NCBI GenBank assembly: GCA_039583695.1
Contig: JAVKSL010000095.1
Coordinates: 1-9,519 of the forward strand
Length of the DNA: 9,519 nucleotides
Source: JAVKSL01 sp039583695
GTDB taxonomy: Bacteria; Actinomycetota; Acidimicrobiia; Acidimicrobiales; JAJPHD01
Direction: 5' to 3'
In this document: positions 1-6,261 of the stretch, in pieces
How positions within the stretch are numbered: the first letter of the stretch is position 1
Layout of the letters: each line of letters starts with the position of its first letter
Program-made: the position numbers and the translations under genes
Notes under the pieces: generated by a model
Databases searched by the model: none
Seen by the model: only the letters and a program-made list of their open reading frames with translations
What the model was told of the DNA's origin: nothing

Positions 1-650
1 CCGACGAGCAGAAACGACCGTTCCCCGGCCATCTTCCGCAGGGCCTCCATGGCTCCCACGACCTGGTTGACCTCGCCCGCTTTGCCGTCGAAGGCCCGGT
101 GGAACACCGGGATCCCGCCGTCGCCGGCCACGGCCAGGCCGGTCTGGACCTGTTTGCGGTCCACCCGGCGGTCCTTCGGTTTCCCATACGACGGCAGCAC
201 GAACCCGGCTTCGGGGGCCGGGTAGTCACCGACCAGGCTGATCGAGGTCATGTCCCAATGCAGTCGGGACACATCGATCCCGAAGTCGGCGATCGCTCGC
301 GCGCCGACCGACCCGACGATCTCATCGAGATGGGGAGCGAGAGCATCGAGGGCACGGCCGATCCGGTCGTCGTTGAGCGACCCGGCATCGATACCCAAAA
401 CCTCCGTCGCCGCCCACTCCCTCGCCCAGTCCTCCACCCGCAACAGCGGAGCCGGCGAGGTCAAACGGTTGGCGACCAGGGCTTCGATCACCTGGCCATG
501 GGTCAGGATCGCCACATCACGCACCGGGCAGAGCCTGTCGACGATCCCAGCGATGTCCAATCTCCGGGAAAACTCCGCGACCACCGGCAACGACCCCAGC
601 GTCTTCTCGACACTCGCAGGCCCATAATCCCATCCATGTTCTCTACGCAC
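1..650 (-). CDS. IS1634-family transposase, N-terminal part, cut by window edge
   Basis: DDE transposase that would cut and join the ends of its own element. The frame reads leftward and is still open at base 1, so only about 216 residues are visible. Family signs in order are GPASVEKTLGSLPVV, then LTHGQVIEALVANRLTSPAP, LNDDRIGRALDALAPHLDE, SVGARAIADFGIDVSRLHWD and GKPKDRRVDRKQVQTGLAV. The Asp in LHWDMTSISL, at about residue 133 counted from GTG650, fits the first catalytic acidic residue. I chose GTG at 650-648 because family-like sequence begins right after it, but no ribosome binding site precedes it. The frame is open further right to an ATG at 953-951. Immediately upstream lies the start of an IS3 orfA, so the element's own left end and promoter may be missing. 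The remaining catalytic residues lie outside the window. Confidence 0.85.
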   Translation of the reverse strand, partial: MRREHGWDYGPASVEKTLGSLPVVAEFSRRLDIAGIVDRLCPVRDVAILTHGQVIEALVANRLTSPAPLLRVEDWAREWAATEVLGIDAGSLNDDRIGRALDALAPHLDEIVGSVGARAIADFGIDVSRLHWDMTSISLVGDYPAPEAGFVLPSYGKPKDRRVDRKQVQTGLAVAGDGGIPVFHRAFDGKAGEVNQVVGAMEALRKMAGERSFLLV

Positions 651-655
651 ATGGC

Positions 656-715
656 CACGAGGGCAACGGCGTCTGCTTTGAACTCGGCTGAGTACTTCCG
701 GTTGGTGCGTGACAT
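656..715 (-). pseudogene. IS3-family orfA, first 20 codons only
   Basis: From ATG 715-713 the minus strand reads MSRTNRKYSAEFKADAVALV, the typical start of an IS3/IS911-type OrfA, the small helix-turn-helix protein that binds the element ends. A GGGGAAGGA sequence about 7 bases upstream is a good ribosome binding site. It favours this ATG over the in-frame GTG at 721, which sits directly against that site. After about 20 residues the similarity stops and the sequence becomes the 5' end of the IS1634-type transposase. The helix-turn-helix and all of orfB are gone. The frame continues as a meaningless fusion to base 503. This is a dead remnant, and it marks a junction at about 650-656. Confidence 0.7.
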
Positions 716-986
716 GGACACATCCTTCCCCAGCTGGTGCTGGCTCGGGGTGTCCGGTCCGTGGGGGGAGGTCTATATGCCTCTCGGACAGGGTCGTGGC
801 CCTGGAGGTGACCAGGGCGGTGGTGCCTGAGGTGCGCGCCCAAGAGGCAGCCCGCAATAGAGCTTCCTGGGAAGCGCCAGGGCTCACGAACACCTGGGTG
901 CTGCTGGTCTCTGCTGCCCGCAGCGGGAGCCGGGGAGCCCACATCGACACCATCGCCGAGAGAACTCCTTCTCTCACCGTGACCGT
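716..986. other. Intergenic stretch with orphan open frame, no recognised gene
   Basis: No gene is recognised between the IS3 orfA remnant and the immunity gene. On the minus strand a frame is open from ATG 953-951 straight into the IS1634-type transposase frame. It encodes segments such as STQVFVSPGASQEALLRAAS that I cannot assign to a family. A GAAGGAG about 11 bases before that ATG could serve as a ribosome binding site. The terminal inverted repeat of the truncated IS3 element should lie somewhere in about 720-800, but I could not identify it without the matching end. Confidence 0.3.
958..975 (-). terminator. Small hairpin 11 bases after the immunity gene
   Basis: GAGAGAA, four-base loop, TTCTCTC: a perfect 7-bp stem starting 11 bases beyond the immunity stop codon. 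The position fits a transcription terminator for the toxin-immunity operon. It lacks a U-rich tail and the stem is short. On the minus strand the loop side holds AAGGAG, so it could equally hide a ribosome binding site for the open frame beginning at 953. The hairpin is seen; its role is a guess. Confidence 0.3.
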
Positions 987-1352
987 TCATCGGCGAGTGA
1001 CCCGGATTTGTTCGGGTACCGGGAGCCGGTTGGGCGCCTCGTCGGTCCACCATGCGAACTCAAGGCCATCGAGGTAGCCATCCTTTAGCCAGACGAGAAG
1101 CTCGCCTACAGCCTCCCCCGCCGTGTCGGTAACGGTTGCCGACATCGGAGCCGGACCGTCCGCGAAGGCAGACGCCGGGCTTGGCTCAGTGATCCGAAGA
1201 TCCAGCATCGTGATTGGTCCACCAACCACGGTCATGTGCGCCACCTGCTGAAGGATCTCGTCGCTACCCGGGAAGTCCAGCTGGCGCAAAATCCAGTCCA
1301 ATAGTTCCCGGACCTGCGGGGTGAGCAGGTCGGTGTTATGAGGAACTGTCAT
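987..1352 (-). CDS. Probable immunity protein for the upstream RHS toxin
   Basis: A 121-residue protein, predicted soluble, with no signal peptide or membrane segment. It is acidic: 18 Asp/Glu against 8 Lys/Arg. Its ATG overlaps the toxin stop as ATGA, so translation is probably coupled. This is the usual layout for a cognate immunity gene directly after a polymorphic toxin. The C-terminal half has the sequence LLVWLKDGYLDGLEFAWW followed by TDEAPNRLPVPEQIRV, a pattern I associate with small actinobacterial proteins encoded beside toxins; I cannot name the family. The inferred role is to bind and block the toxin module in the producing cell's cytoplasm. Immunity is inferred from position, size and charge. 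An unrelated small protein is possible but less likely. Confidence 0.72.
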   Translation of the reverse strand: MTVPHNTDLLTPQVRELLDWILRQLDFPGSDEILQQVAHMTVVGGPITMLDLRITEPSPASAFADGPAPMSATVTDTAGEAVGELLVWLKDGYLDGLEFAWWTDEAPNRLPVPEQIRVTRR

Positions 1353-1570
1353 GGCGTGAACTCCGTAGCGATTTTCGTGACTCCATCCACAACTGCTCCG
1401 CGAACAATGACCTTCTGGCCTCCGACAACGATCTGCTCCTCGAACGTGCCGCTCGCCGGCGTCAGCCCCTTGAGGCCGGTCAGGAACTGATGGACTACCG
1501 CTTCGCGACTCCCGAACTGCTGGACAAGGGGATCGAAATTGTGCTTGTCGGCGAAGATGTGATCGAGCTT
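1349..1570 (-). other. C-terminal toxin module of the RHS protein
   Basis: This covers residues 1138-1210, downstream of the RHS core, where polymorphic toxins carry their variable effector. Visible elements are LDHIFADKHNFDPLV with His1141 and His1147, a predicted helix FGSREAVVHQFLTGL, and then short predicted strands: GTFEEQIVVGGQKVIVRGAV followed by DGVTKIATEFTP. A small helix-then-sheet fold with an N-terminal His and a late Thr/Arg is compatible with the BECR-type RNase toxins (barnase, EndoU, colicin E5/D and RelE class). I cannot assign a named Pfam family. RNase activity is an inference from layout. The hydrophobic segment at about 1081-1094 may help delivery through a membrane. Confidence 0.55.
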
Positions 1571-4500
1571 GTTCGCCTGTGTTGCGTAGTCATAGGCCCC
1601 TTGATCCGCTGCACTTGCCCCTTCTGCGCCCTCTGCCACTCCCTCGGCCGCCTCCTCAGCGATCAGTGCTCCAGCAGCCTCGTCAGAGGCCCCGCCGGTG
1701 AACGCCGTGAGCGCCACACCAGCGGCACCGATAAGGATGGCCTTCCAGTGATGGCGAAAGAAGCGGGCCGGACAGATCCCAAAGAAACACTCCCCACTGG
1801 GATCGGCGATGTTGAGCGGGTCGTCGGTGGCATAGCTGTAGCCGGGGCTGGCCCCGGACGGGTCAAGCTGGGTCCAGTCCTCATAGGCCGGGTCGTAGTA
1901 GCGGGCGCCAAAGTGATACAGGTGATACAGGTAGGACTGGGAGTCGAAGAAGCCTCCGGCGTAGCCGAAGGGTTGGCCGACCGTCCCCGAGGCGGAGATC
2001 AGGTTCCCATAGGGGTCATAGCCGCAGGAGGTGACCTGCGCCCCGGCGCTGTTGGTGAGGGCAACCACCGAGCCCTGATAGTTGGTGACGTAGTAGTAGC
2101 TCTGGCCGTCGATGCGCATGGAGACCAGCGCTCCACCTGGTGTCCGGGTGAAGTATGCCGTCACCCCACCCTCACTCACCGATCCCGCTGAGCCCAACAG
2201 GTCGTTCACCAGGCTCGTCGGCCCGTCCTGGGTGAGGTGGTCCTGGCCGGCACTGGCGTAGCCGAGCGGGTAGGCCTGCCCACCGGGCGGAGTTGCGCCG
2301 GTGGTCTGGCTCTGGACGTTGTATGCCAGCGCCAAGCCGTTGGGGGCCGTCGTCTCGTTTCCGTCAGCGTCGTAGACGGTGCCGGGGTCGGTGAGCTCGT
2401 CGGCCGCGTTGTAGGTGTGGTTCACGGTGACGGCACCTCCGTCGGAGGACACCGAGGTGGCGTTCCCATCGGGGTCGTAGCCGTAGAGGTAATCGGGTCC
2501 TCCCCCGCTCACCTGCGCGGCGGTAAGCCGGTCGAGGGCATCATAGCCGTAGGTGGTTGTCACCCCCGTGAGGCTGTTGGTGGCCGAGCTGATAAGCGAG
2601 GTGGCTGTGTCCCCAGAGCCGGTGTAGGCGTAGGATTGATCGAAGATCTTGGTCCCGCCCGGCAGCTCGGCAATCTGGGAGCCGAGGCGCCCGGTGTCGT
2701 CGTAGCTATACGATTGGGTCATCCCGTTCGGATAGCTGGCTTGAACCAGGGCGCCGTCGTTGTTGTAGGCGAAGGTGGTGCATCCCGAGGCTGACGAGCC
2801 GCAGTTTCCGCCTGGCTCGGTAACCCCCGTCAGGTTGCCTGCCGGGTCATAGGAGTAGCCGAGCGTGCCGCCAGCGTCGGTGAAGCTGGTCACCTCGCCT
2901 GCTGGGTCATACCCCAGAGACGAGGTGTGCCCATCGGGCGTCGTCTCTGAGGTCACCCGGCCCAGCGCATCGTAGGTATAGGTGGTGGTCCCCGAGGGGC
3001 CGGCGTCGGAGAGCAGGTTCCCATCGGCGTCGTAGGTGTAGGTATCCGCGCTGCCGTCCGAATAGGTGGCCTTGGTGACCTCGTCGTCGCCGTTGTAGGT
3101 ATAGGTGGTGGTCTGACCCTTGCCGTCGGTGACCGACACGACCCGGCCCAGGGAGTCATAGGTGGCGCTGGCGACGCCGAGGGGACTGGGGGCGGCGACC
3201 GAGGTCAGGTTGCCAAGGGAGTCATAGCCATAGGTGGTGGTCGCTCCGTTGGGGTCGGTCGAGTTGCACGCCTCGCCCGGGCGGGCCCCGCAGGCCGCAT
3301 TGCTGCCCTGGACGCCGATTGTCGAAGTATGTCCGGTTGGGTCTTTGACTGCGGTCAAATTCCCGTTGGCGTCATAGGTAAAGGTGGTGGTGTTGCCCTG
3401 GGCGTCGGTGGCAGCGCTCGGCAGGTAGTGATTCAGCCCACCGTAGACGTAGCTGGTGACCACAGGTTTGGCACCAGCAGAAGGTGCCGGTGAGGTGGTG
3501 GAGATCAAGTTGTCGTTGGCGTCGTAGGTGAAGCTGGTTGTATTCGCCGACGTCATCGAGTCGGTGAGCCCGGTGACGTTTGAATCGGCGTCCCAGGTGG
3601 AGCTGGTTTGATTGCCGTTTGCGTCCACCGTCATTGTGGGACGCTCGGCTGTGTCGTTGTAGTAGGTGGTGGGGTGCCCATTGGGGTCGGTGACCACGGT
3701 GCGGGCCTGGTCGTTTGAGCGGGGGCAGGACGGAGAGCCCGCCGGGTAGTAAGAGAATGTCGTGGTGGCCGCCAGCGGGCTGGCGGCGCCGTCGGTCACC
3801 GAAGCGACCCGGTCGGGGGCCGAAGCATAGGCAATGGTGGTCACATGGCCGTCGGGGTCGGTTAGCTGATCCAGCTGGCCTGAGCCGTCATAGCCGTAGG
3901 ACCAATGGTTGGCCGCCCCGTCGGTGAAGCTGGTCAGCTGGCGCGCTGCGTTGTAGCCGTAGGACTCGCTCCGACCGGTGGGGTCGGTTATAGAGGTGAT
4001 CAGACCAGACGAGTAACTGAGGGTGATTACCCGGCCCTGGGTGTCGGTGATCGAAGCGACCGTGCCGTTGGTGTTGTAGGCGAAGCTGATCGAGTTACCG
4101 TTGTTGTCGGCCTCGGAGCTGATCTGGCCGGAGGCGCTGAAGTAGGTCCTGTCGCCTGTTGGGCCATCTGTGAGGGTGTAGACACCGGTCGCGCTGTTCT
4201 TCGTCAGGGCCTGTTGGGAGTCGGGGGGAGCCACAAACGCCCCACCTGCCTGGGTCGCAAAGGCTTCGCTGGAGCCGTCGGCAGAGTCGATGAGCACCGA
4301 GCCACTGGGCTCGGGCACCAAGGCCACGTCCGGGCCGAGGTCGGAGCTCTGCCCGGCGCCGAAGGCCCCTGAACGCCCCGAGGCCGAGTTGTAGGTGCGG
4401 GTGATGGCGAGTGGCAGGCCAACCTCGGCGATTGACAAGTCGGTGGAGGACAACATGGCGTTGCCGTTGGCCAGGTTGACGCCCAGGTCCTGGGCGTCCC

Positions 4501-4981
4501 CGAGGGCCCCCGATTCGATCGGGTAGGGTCCAGCAGCGCCCAGGGCCGCCGGGACCGTGGCGGCGGTGCTGGCCATGTCGCTGATGCCCCCGAATGCCGT
4601 TTGGGCCTGCACCCAAAAGGTGTAGTCAACCCCGTTGGTGAGCCCGTCGAGGACGGTCGAGGTACAGGGGTTGTCATTGAGGCACGACACCGGGATTTGC
4701 ACGGTGGCAGCGTCGGTGTCGCCAGGGACGAAGGCAGTGACCAGATAGTCGCCGATTCCCGGGCAGGACCCGCCCTGCTCGCAGGCGCCGCCGTCAGAAG
4801 GCGATGCGCTCCAGGTAAGCGCGGTGGAACCGCTGGCGGGGGTGGCGACGACATTGGTGGGAGCCGAAGGAGGCACCACGTAGGTGACCTCGAGGGTGGG
4901 CGCGAAGCCGGCACCCTCCTCGGCAGAGTAAAAGTCCCTAAAGCTGGCCGGGTGCATACTCATCGCCCCCGCTGGCGCCAT
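1349..4981 (-). CDS. RHS/YD-repeat polymorphic toxin, C-terminal part (frameshifted from 4938-6020)
   Basis: This is 1210 residues and the larger half of a secreted toxin. Residues 12-35 (ASFRDFYSAEEGAGFAPTLEV) complete the DNRLRE-like domain begun in the upstream frame. Residues 36-145 look like a fibronectin type III domain (SAPTNVVATPASGSTALTWS). Residues 166-240 resemble DUF6531, the entry segment of RHS proteins (NLANGNAMLSSTDLSIAEVG, then LPLAITRTYNS). From about residue 300 to 1000 there are roughly 18-20 YD repeats (YTYDADGNLLSDAGPSG, YSYDPAGNLTGVTEPGG). These build the beta-sheet cocoon that encloses the toxin. The RHS core follows, with FGARYYDP, LDPSG and finally ADPSG ending at 1063. 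Then come a hydrophobic segment (about 1081-1094, ILIGAAGVALTAF), an Ala/Glu-rich linker and the toxin module. The ATG at 4981 is only the first one in this frame and is probably not a native start, because it falls inside a domain. Confidence 0.88.
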   Translation of the reverse strand: MAPAGAMSMHPASFRDFYSAEEGAGFAPTLEVTYVVPPSAPTNVVATPASGSTALTWSASPSDGGACEQGGSCPGIGDYLVTAFVPGDTDAATVQIPVSCLNDNPCTSTVLDGLTNGVDYTFWVQAQTAFGGISDMASTAATVPAALGAAGPYPIESGALGDAQDLGVNLANGNAMLSSTDLSIAEVGLPLAITRTYNSASGRSGAFGAGQSSDLGPDVALVPEPSGSVLIDSADGSSEAFATQAGGAFVAPPDSQQALTKNSATGVYTLTDGPTGDRTYFSASGQISSEADNNGNSISFAYNTNGTVASITDTQGRVITLSYSSGLITSITDPTGRSESYGYNAARQLTSFTDGAANHWSYGYDGSGQLDQLTDPDGHVTTIAYASAPDRVASVTDGAASPLAATTTFSYYPAGSPSCPRSNDQARTVVTDPNGHPTTYYNDTAERPTMTVDANGNQTSSTWDADSNVTGLTDSMTSANTTSFTYDANDNLISTTSPAPSAGAKPVVTSYVYGGLNHYLPSAATDAQGNTTTFTYDANGNLTAVKDPTGHTSTIGVQGSNAACGARPGEACNSTDPNGATTTYGYDSLGNLTSVAAPSPLGVASATYDSLGRVVSVTDGKGQTTTYTYNGDDEVTKATYSDGSADTYTYDADGNLLSDAGPSGTTTYTYDALGRVTSETTPDGHTSSLGYDPAGEVTSFTDAGGTLGYSYDPAGNLTGVTEPGGNCGSSASGCTTFAYNNDGALVQASYPNGMTQSYSYDDTGRLGSQIAELPGGTKIFDQSYAYTGSGDTATSLISSATNSLTGVTTTYGYDALDRLTAAQVSGGGPDYLYGYDPDGNATSVSSDGGAVTVNHTYNAADELTDPGTVYDADGNETTAPNGLALAYNVQSQTTGATPPGGQAYPLGYASAGQDHLTQDGPTSLVNDLLGSAGSVSEGGVTAYFTRTPGGALVSMRIDGQSYYYVTNYQGSVVALTNSAGAQVTSCGYDPYGNLISASGTVGQPFGYAGGFFDSQSYLYHLYHFGARYYDPAYEDWTQLDPSGASPGYSYATDDPLNIADPSGECFFGICPARFFRHHWKAILIGAAGVALTAFTGGASDEAAGALIAEEAAEGVAEGAEGASAADQGAYDYATQANKLDHIFADKHNFDPLVQQFGSREAVVHQFLTGLKGLTPASGTFEEQIVVGGQKVIVRGAVVDGVTKIATEFTP
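2972..3113. repeat. In-frame direct repeats inside the YD region
   Basis: The 19-base string gtaggtataggtggtggtc occurs exactly at 2972-2990 and 3095-3113, 123 bases or 41 codons apart. A shorter related copy, taggtggtggtc, is at 3231-3242, 129 bases further on from the corresponding bases. On the coding strand they encode Thr-Thr-Tyr-Thr-Tyr cores of successive YD repeats. Recombination between copies would delete or add whole repeats without breaking the frame. Confidence 0.8.
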
Positions 4982-6020
4982 AGGCCCGCAGCTCCAAGCC
5001 GTCGTTGGCGATGGTGCCGGAAAAGTCGGTGTTGACCCAGGCGTTGACCAGGCTGGTCAGGTTTATCGAGGAGTAGGCCCCAGTGCCCGAAAGGGCCTGG
5101 TCGGACTCATAGATACCGGCCGTGCTGGGCTGGTTGGCCCAGTCCGTCGAGGCTGAGGGCGCCTGGGCCAGGGCGTAGACGTTATAAGGGTACGAGGTCG
5201 AGCCCTGGGCGTAGGCATAGAGGTTGAGGGTGGCGTTGGTGACCACGTGGTTGTCGCCGGTGATCGACGCCAGGTTGAAGTCCAAGATGGCCCGGCTGCG
5301 CGAGTACTGGGAAGGGTTGTAGGCATAAGGAGCGAGGGGATCGGCACAGGCCTCGTGGTCGATGCCCGGAGAGCCGACTCGCAGCTGGGTCTGGGTGGAA
5401 TAGGCTCCGGTGCAGTTGTCGGAGTTGACGTAGTCGTCGTATCCCCCCGAGGCGGCCGTGGTGGTGGAATACACCGGGTCGATGCTGATGGGAAAGTCCA
5501 CCGGACCGTTGGCCACGCTGGCGGTGATCGAGCCATTGGCATTGCGAGTGAAGCTGGTGGTCGCGCTCTTTGGCGGCAAGGCCGTGGCGGCAGCCGGAGG
5601 GCCGGGATTCGGTTTGGTGCCAGACGCCAGGACACTGGCGGCAACCTTGGCGCCGTCGCCGAGGGCTGCCCCGATGATGGGAGAATCCGGCGCCGGGCGA
5701 TCTGTCGGAGTGATCTGCGAGGCAGCCTTGGCCCCTAGGTTGGCCGCCGCGGCGCTGGGATGGGACTGGCTGACTCCGGGAGTGGACTGAGGGAGCGCGC
5801 CGCCGAGCAGGGAAGAGCTGATGCCGGCGGACAGCGTCGTGGCGGCGGTCGAACGCGACGCAGCTAAGGGGTCCTTGGATGTAGGATTGCCCTCGGTCGT
5901 GACAACCGCCAGTGATGCGACCAGGGATGCTGCCAGTACACCAGCAACCGCCTTGGCCCAAAGCTGCACCCGGCGCGGCCCGCCCGGCCACCTACCCGAA
6001 CCACCCACCTGACGAGCCAT
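4938..6020 (-). CDS. RHS toxin, N-terminal part: signal peptide and DNRLRE-like domain
   Basis: This is 360 residues in the present frame. ATG at 6020-6018 is preceded by AGGAGGG at a good distance. Residues 1-20 are basic (RWPGGPRR); residues 21-40 are hydrophobic (WAKAVAGVLAASLVASLAVV) and form a signal peptide or membrane anchor, so the protein is exported. Residues 45-165 are a low-complexity Ala/Ser/Pro/Gly linker. Residues 175-355 resemble the DNRLRE-type domain placed before RHS repeats in many actinobacterial secreted proteins (SRSRAILDFNLASITG, VTNATLNLYAYA, INLTSLVNAWVN, NDGLELRA). The four cysteines visible (about 203, 225 and others nearby) could form disulfides outside the cell. 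The frame ends at GQL-stop, in the middle of the domain. Its continuation is in the next frame (1349-4981), so this is one gene with a frameshift, not two genes. Confidence 0.85.
   Translation of the reverse strand: MARQVGGSGRWPGGPRRVQLWAKAVAGVLAASLVASLAVVTTEGNPTSKDPLAASRSTAATTLSAGISSSLLGGALPQSTPGVSQSHPSAAAANLGAKAASQITPTDRPAPDSPIIGAALGDGAKVAASVLASGTKPNPGPPAAATALPPKSATTSFTRNANGSITASVANGPVDFPISIDPVYSTTTAASGGYDDYVNSDNCTGAYSTQTQLRVGSPGIDHEACADPLAPYAYNPSQYSRSRAILDFNLASITGDNHVVTNATLNLYAYAQGSTSYPYNVYALAQAPSASTDWANQPSTAGIYESDQALSGTGAYSSINLTSLVNAWVNTDFSGTIANDGLELRAYGASGGDEYAPGQL
4946..4952 (-). other. Probable single-base frameshift site in the RHS toxin gene
   Basis: On the minus strand the first frame reads GAT GAG TAT GCA CCC GGC CAG CTT TAG. 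Deleting one base of the CCCGGCC run gives GCA CCC GCC AGC TTT AGG GAC TTT, which is A-P-A-S-F-R-D-F and completes the expected domain end followed by FYSAEEGAGFAPTLEVTY. The joined product is about 1556 residues. The two frames overlap for 44 bases. The site may be a sequencing error, a true inactivating mutation, or less likely a recoding site. Confidence 0.75.
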
Positions 6021-6031
6021 GACCCCTCCTG
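6021..6031 (-). promoter_or_regulatory. Ribosome binding site of the RHS toxin gene
   Basis: The minus strand reads GCAGGAGGGGTC directly before ATG at 6020. GGAGG with 4 bases to the start is a strong Shine-Dalgarno site. It fixes the gene start upstream of the signal peptide. Confidence 0.75.
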
Positions 6032-6055
6032 CGTAGAAGCCGCCCCCCTACTGGA

Positions 6056-6067
6056 TATTGCACAATA
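6056..6067 (-). promoter_or_regulatory. Inverted repeat over the -10 box, possible operator
   Basis: TATTG-TG-CAATA on the minus strand is a two-fold symmetric site with 5-bp arms that covers the -10 box. A repressor dimer bound here would block the promoter. It is short enough to be chance, and no regulator gene is seen in the window. Confidence 0.3.
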
Positions 6068-6090
6068 CGGTGAGATGCGACCGGTGTCAA
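6062..6090 (-). promoter_or_regulatory. Sigma70-like promoter of the toxin-immunity operon
   Basis: The minus strand carries TTGACA (6090-6085, a perfect -35), a 17-base spacer, and TATTGT (6067-6062, four of six matches to TATAAT). Expected transcription start is near 6055, giving a leader of about 35 bases before the ATG at 6020. It faces the toxin gene and no other gene lies between. Confidence 0.7.
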
Positions 6091-6261
6091 GCGGGCGGCA
6101 CAGCCGGGGTGGAGCGGTGCACCTAAAACCGGGGACCCTCACCGGCACGCTCCGTCGCCACCGACGCCATCGGCCCGACAGGTGACGTGTCCCCAGCCGA
6201 GCAGGCTCAGCGCACAGTAAATGAGCGCCATGGGAACCTACGTGGCCTCGATGGTGCTTGC

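Larger units (their letters stand above)
6030..6261. other. Toxin promoter region joined to the IS66 break
   Basis: Apart from the toxin promoter (6062-6090) I see no gene or RNA here. The IS66 frame runs on as open but family-unlike sequence towards the promoter. The breakpoint of the IS66 remnant lies at about 6230-6272, so the promoter is only about 150-200 bases from mobile DNA. Confidence 0.4.

Noticed and set aside
99..830. Long plus-strand open frame of 243 codons
   Set aside because: It is the antisense shadow of the IS1634-type transposase and IS3 remnant. The opposite strand shows clear family motifs and this one none.
2900..3750. Regularly spaced repeats that could suggest a CRISPR array
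   Set aside because: The spacing is a multiple of three, the repeats diverge at codon level and encode YD motifs. There are no unique spacers between identical repeats.
1490..4372. Several plus-strand open frames of 150-230 codons inside the RHS gene
   Set aside because: They are high-GC shadows made of Gly/Val/Arg-rich antisense of YD repeats. The minus-strand frame has the domains.
4957..4981. Genuine independent start of the 1210-residue protein at ATG 4981, 4963 or 4957
   Set aside because: All lie inside the DNRLRE-like domain whose first part is in the other frame. A start here would give a half domain without an export signal.
4095..5991. Alternative minus-strand frames over the start of the RHS gene
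   Set aside because: They are Arg/Pro-rich out-of-frame readings. They lack the signal peptide, DNRLRE-like and fibronectin-like patterns seen in the chosen frames.
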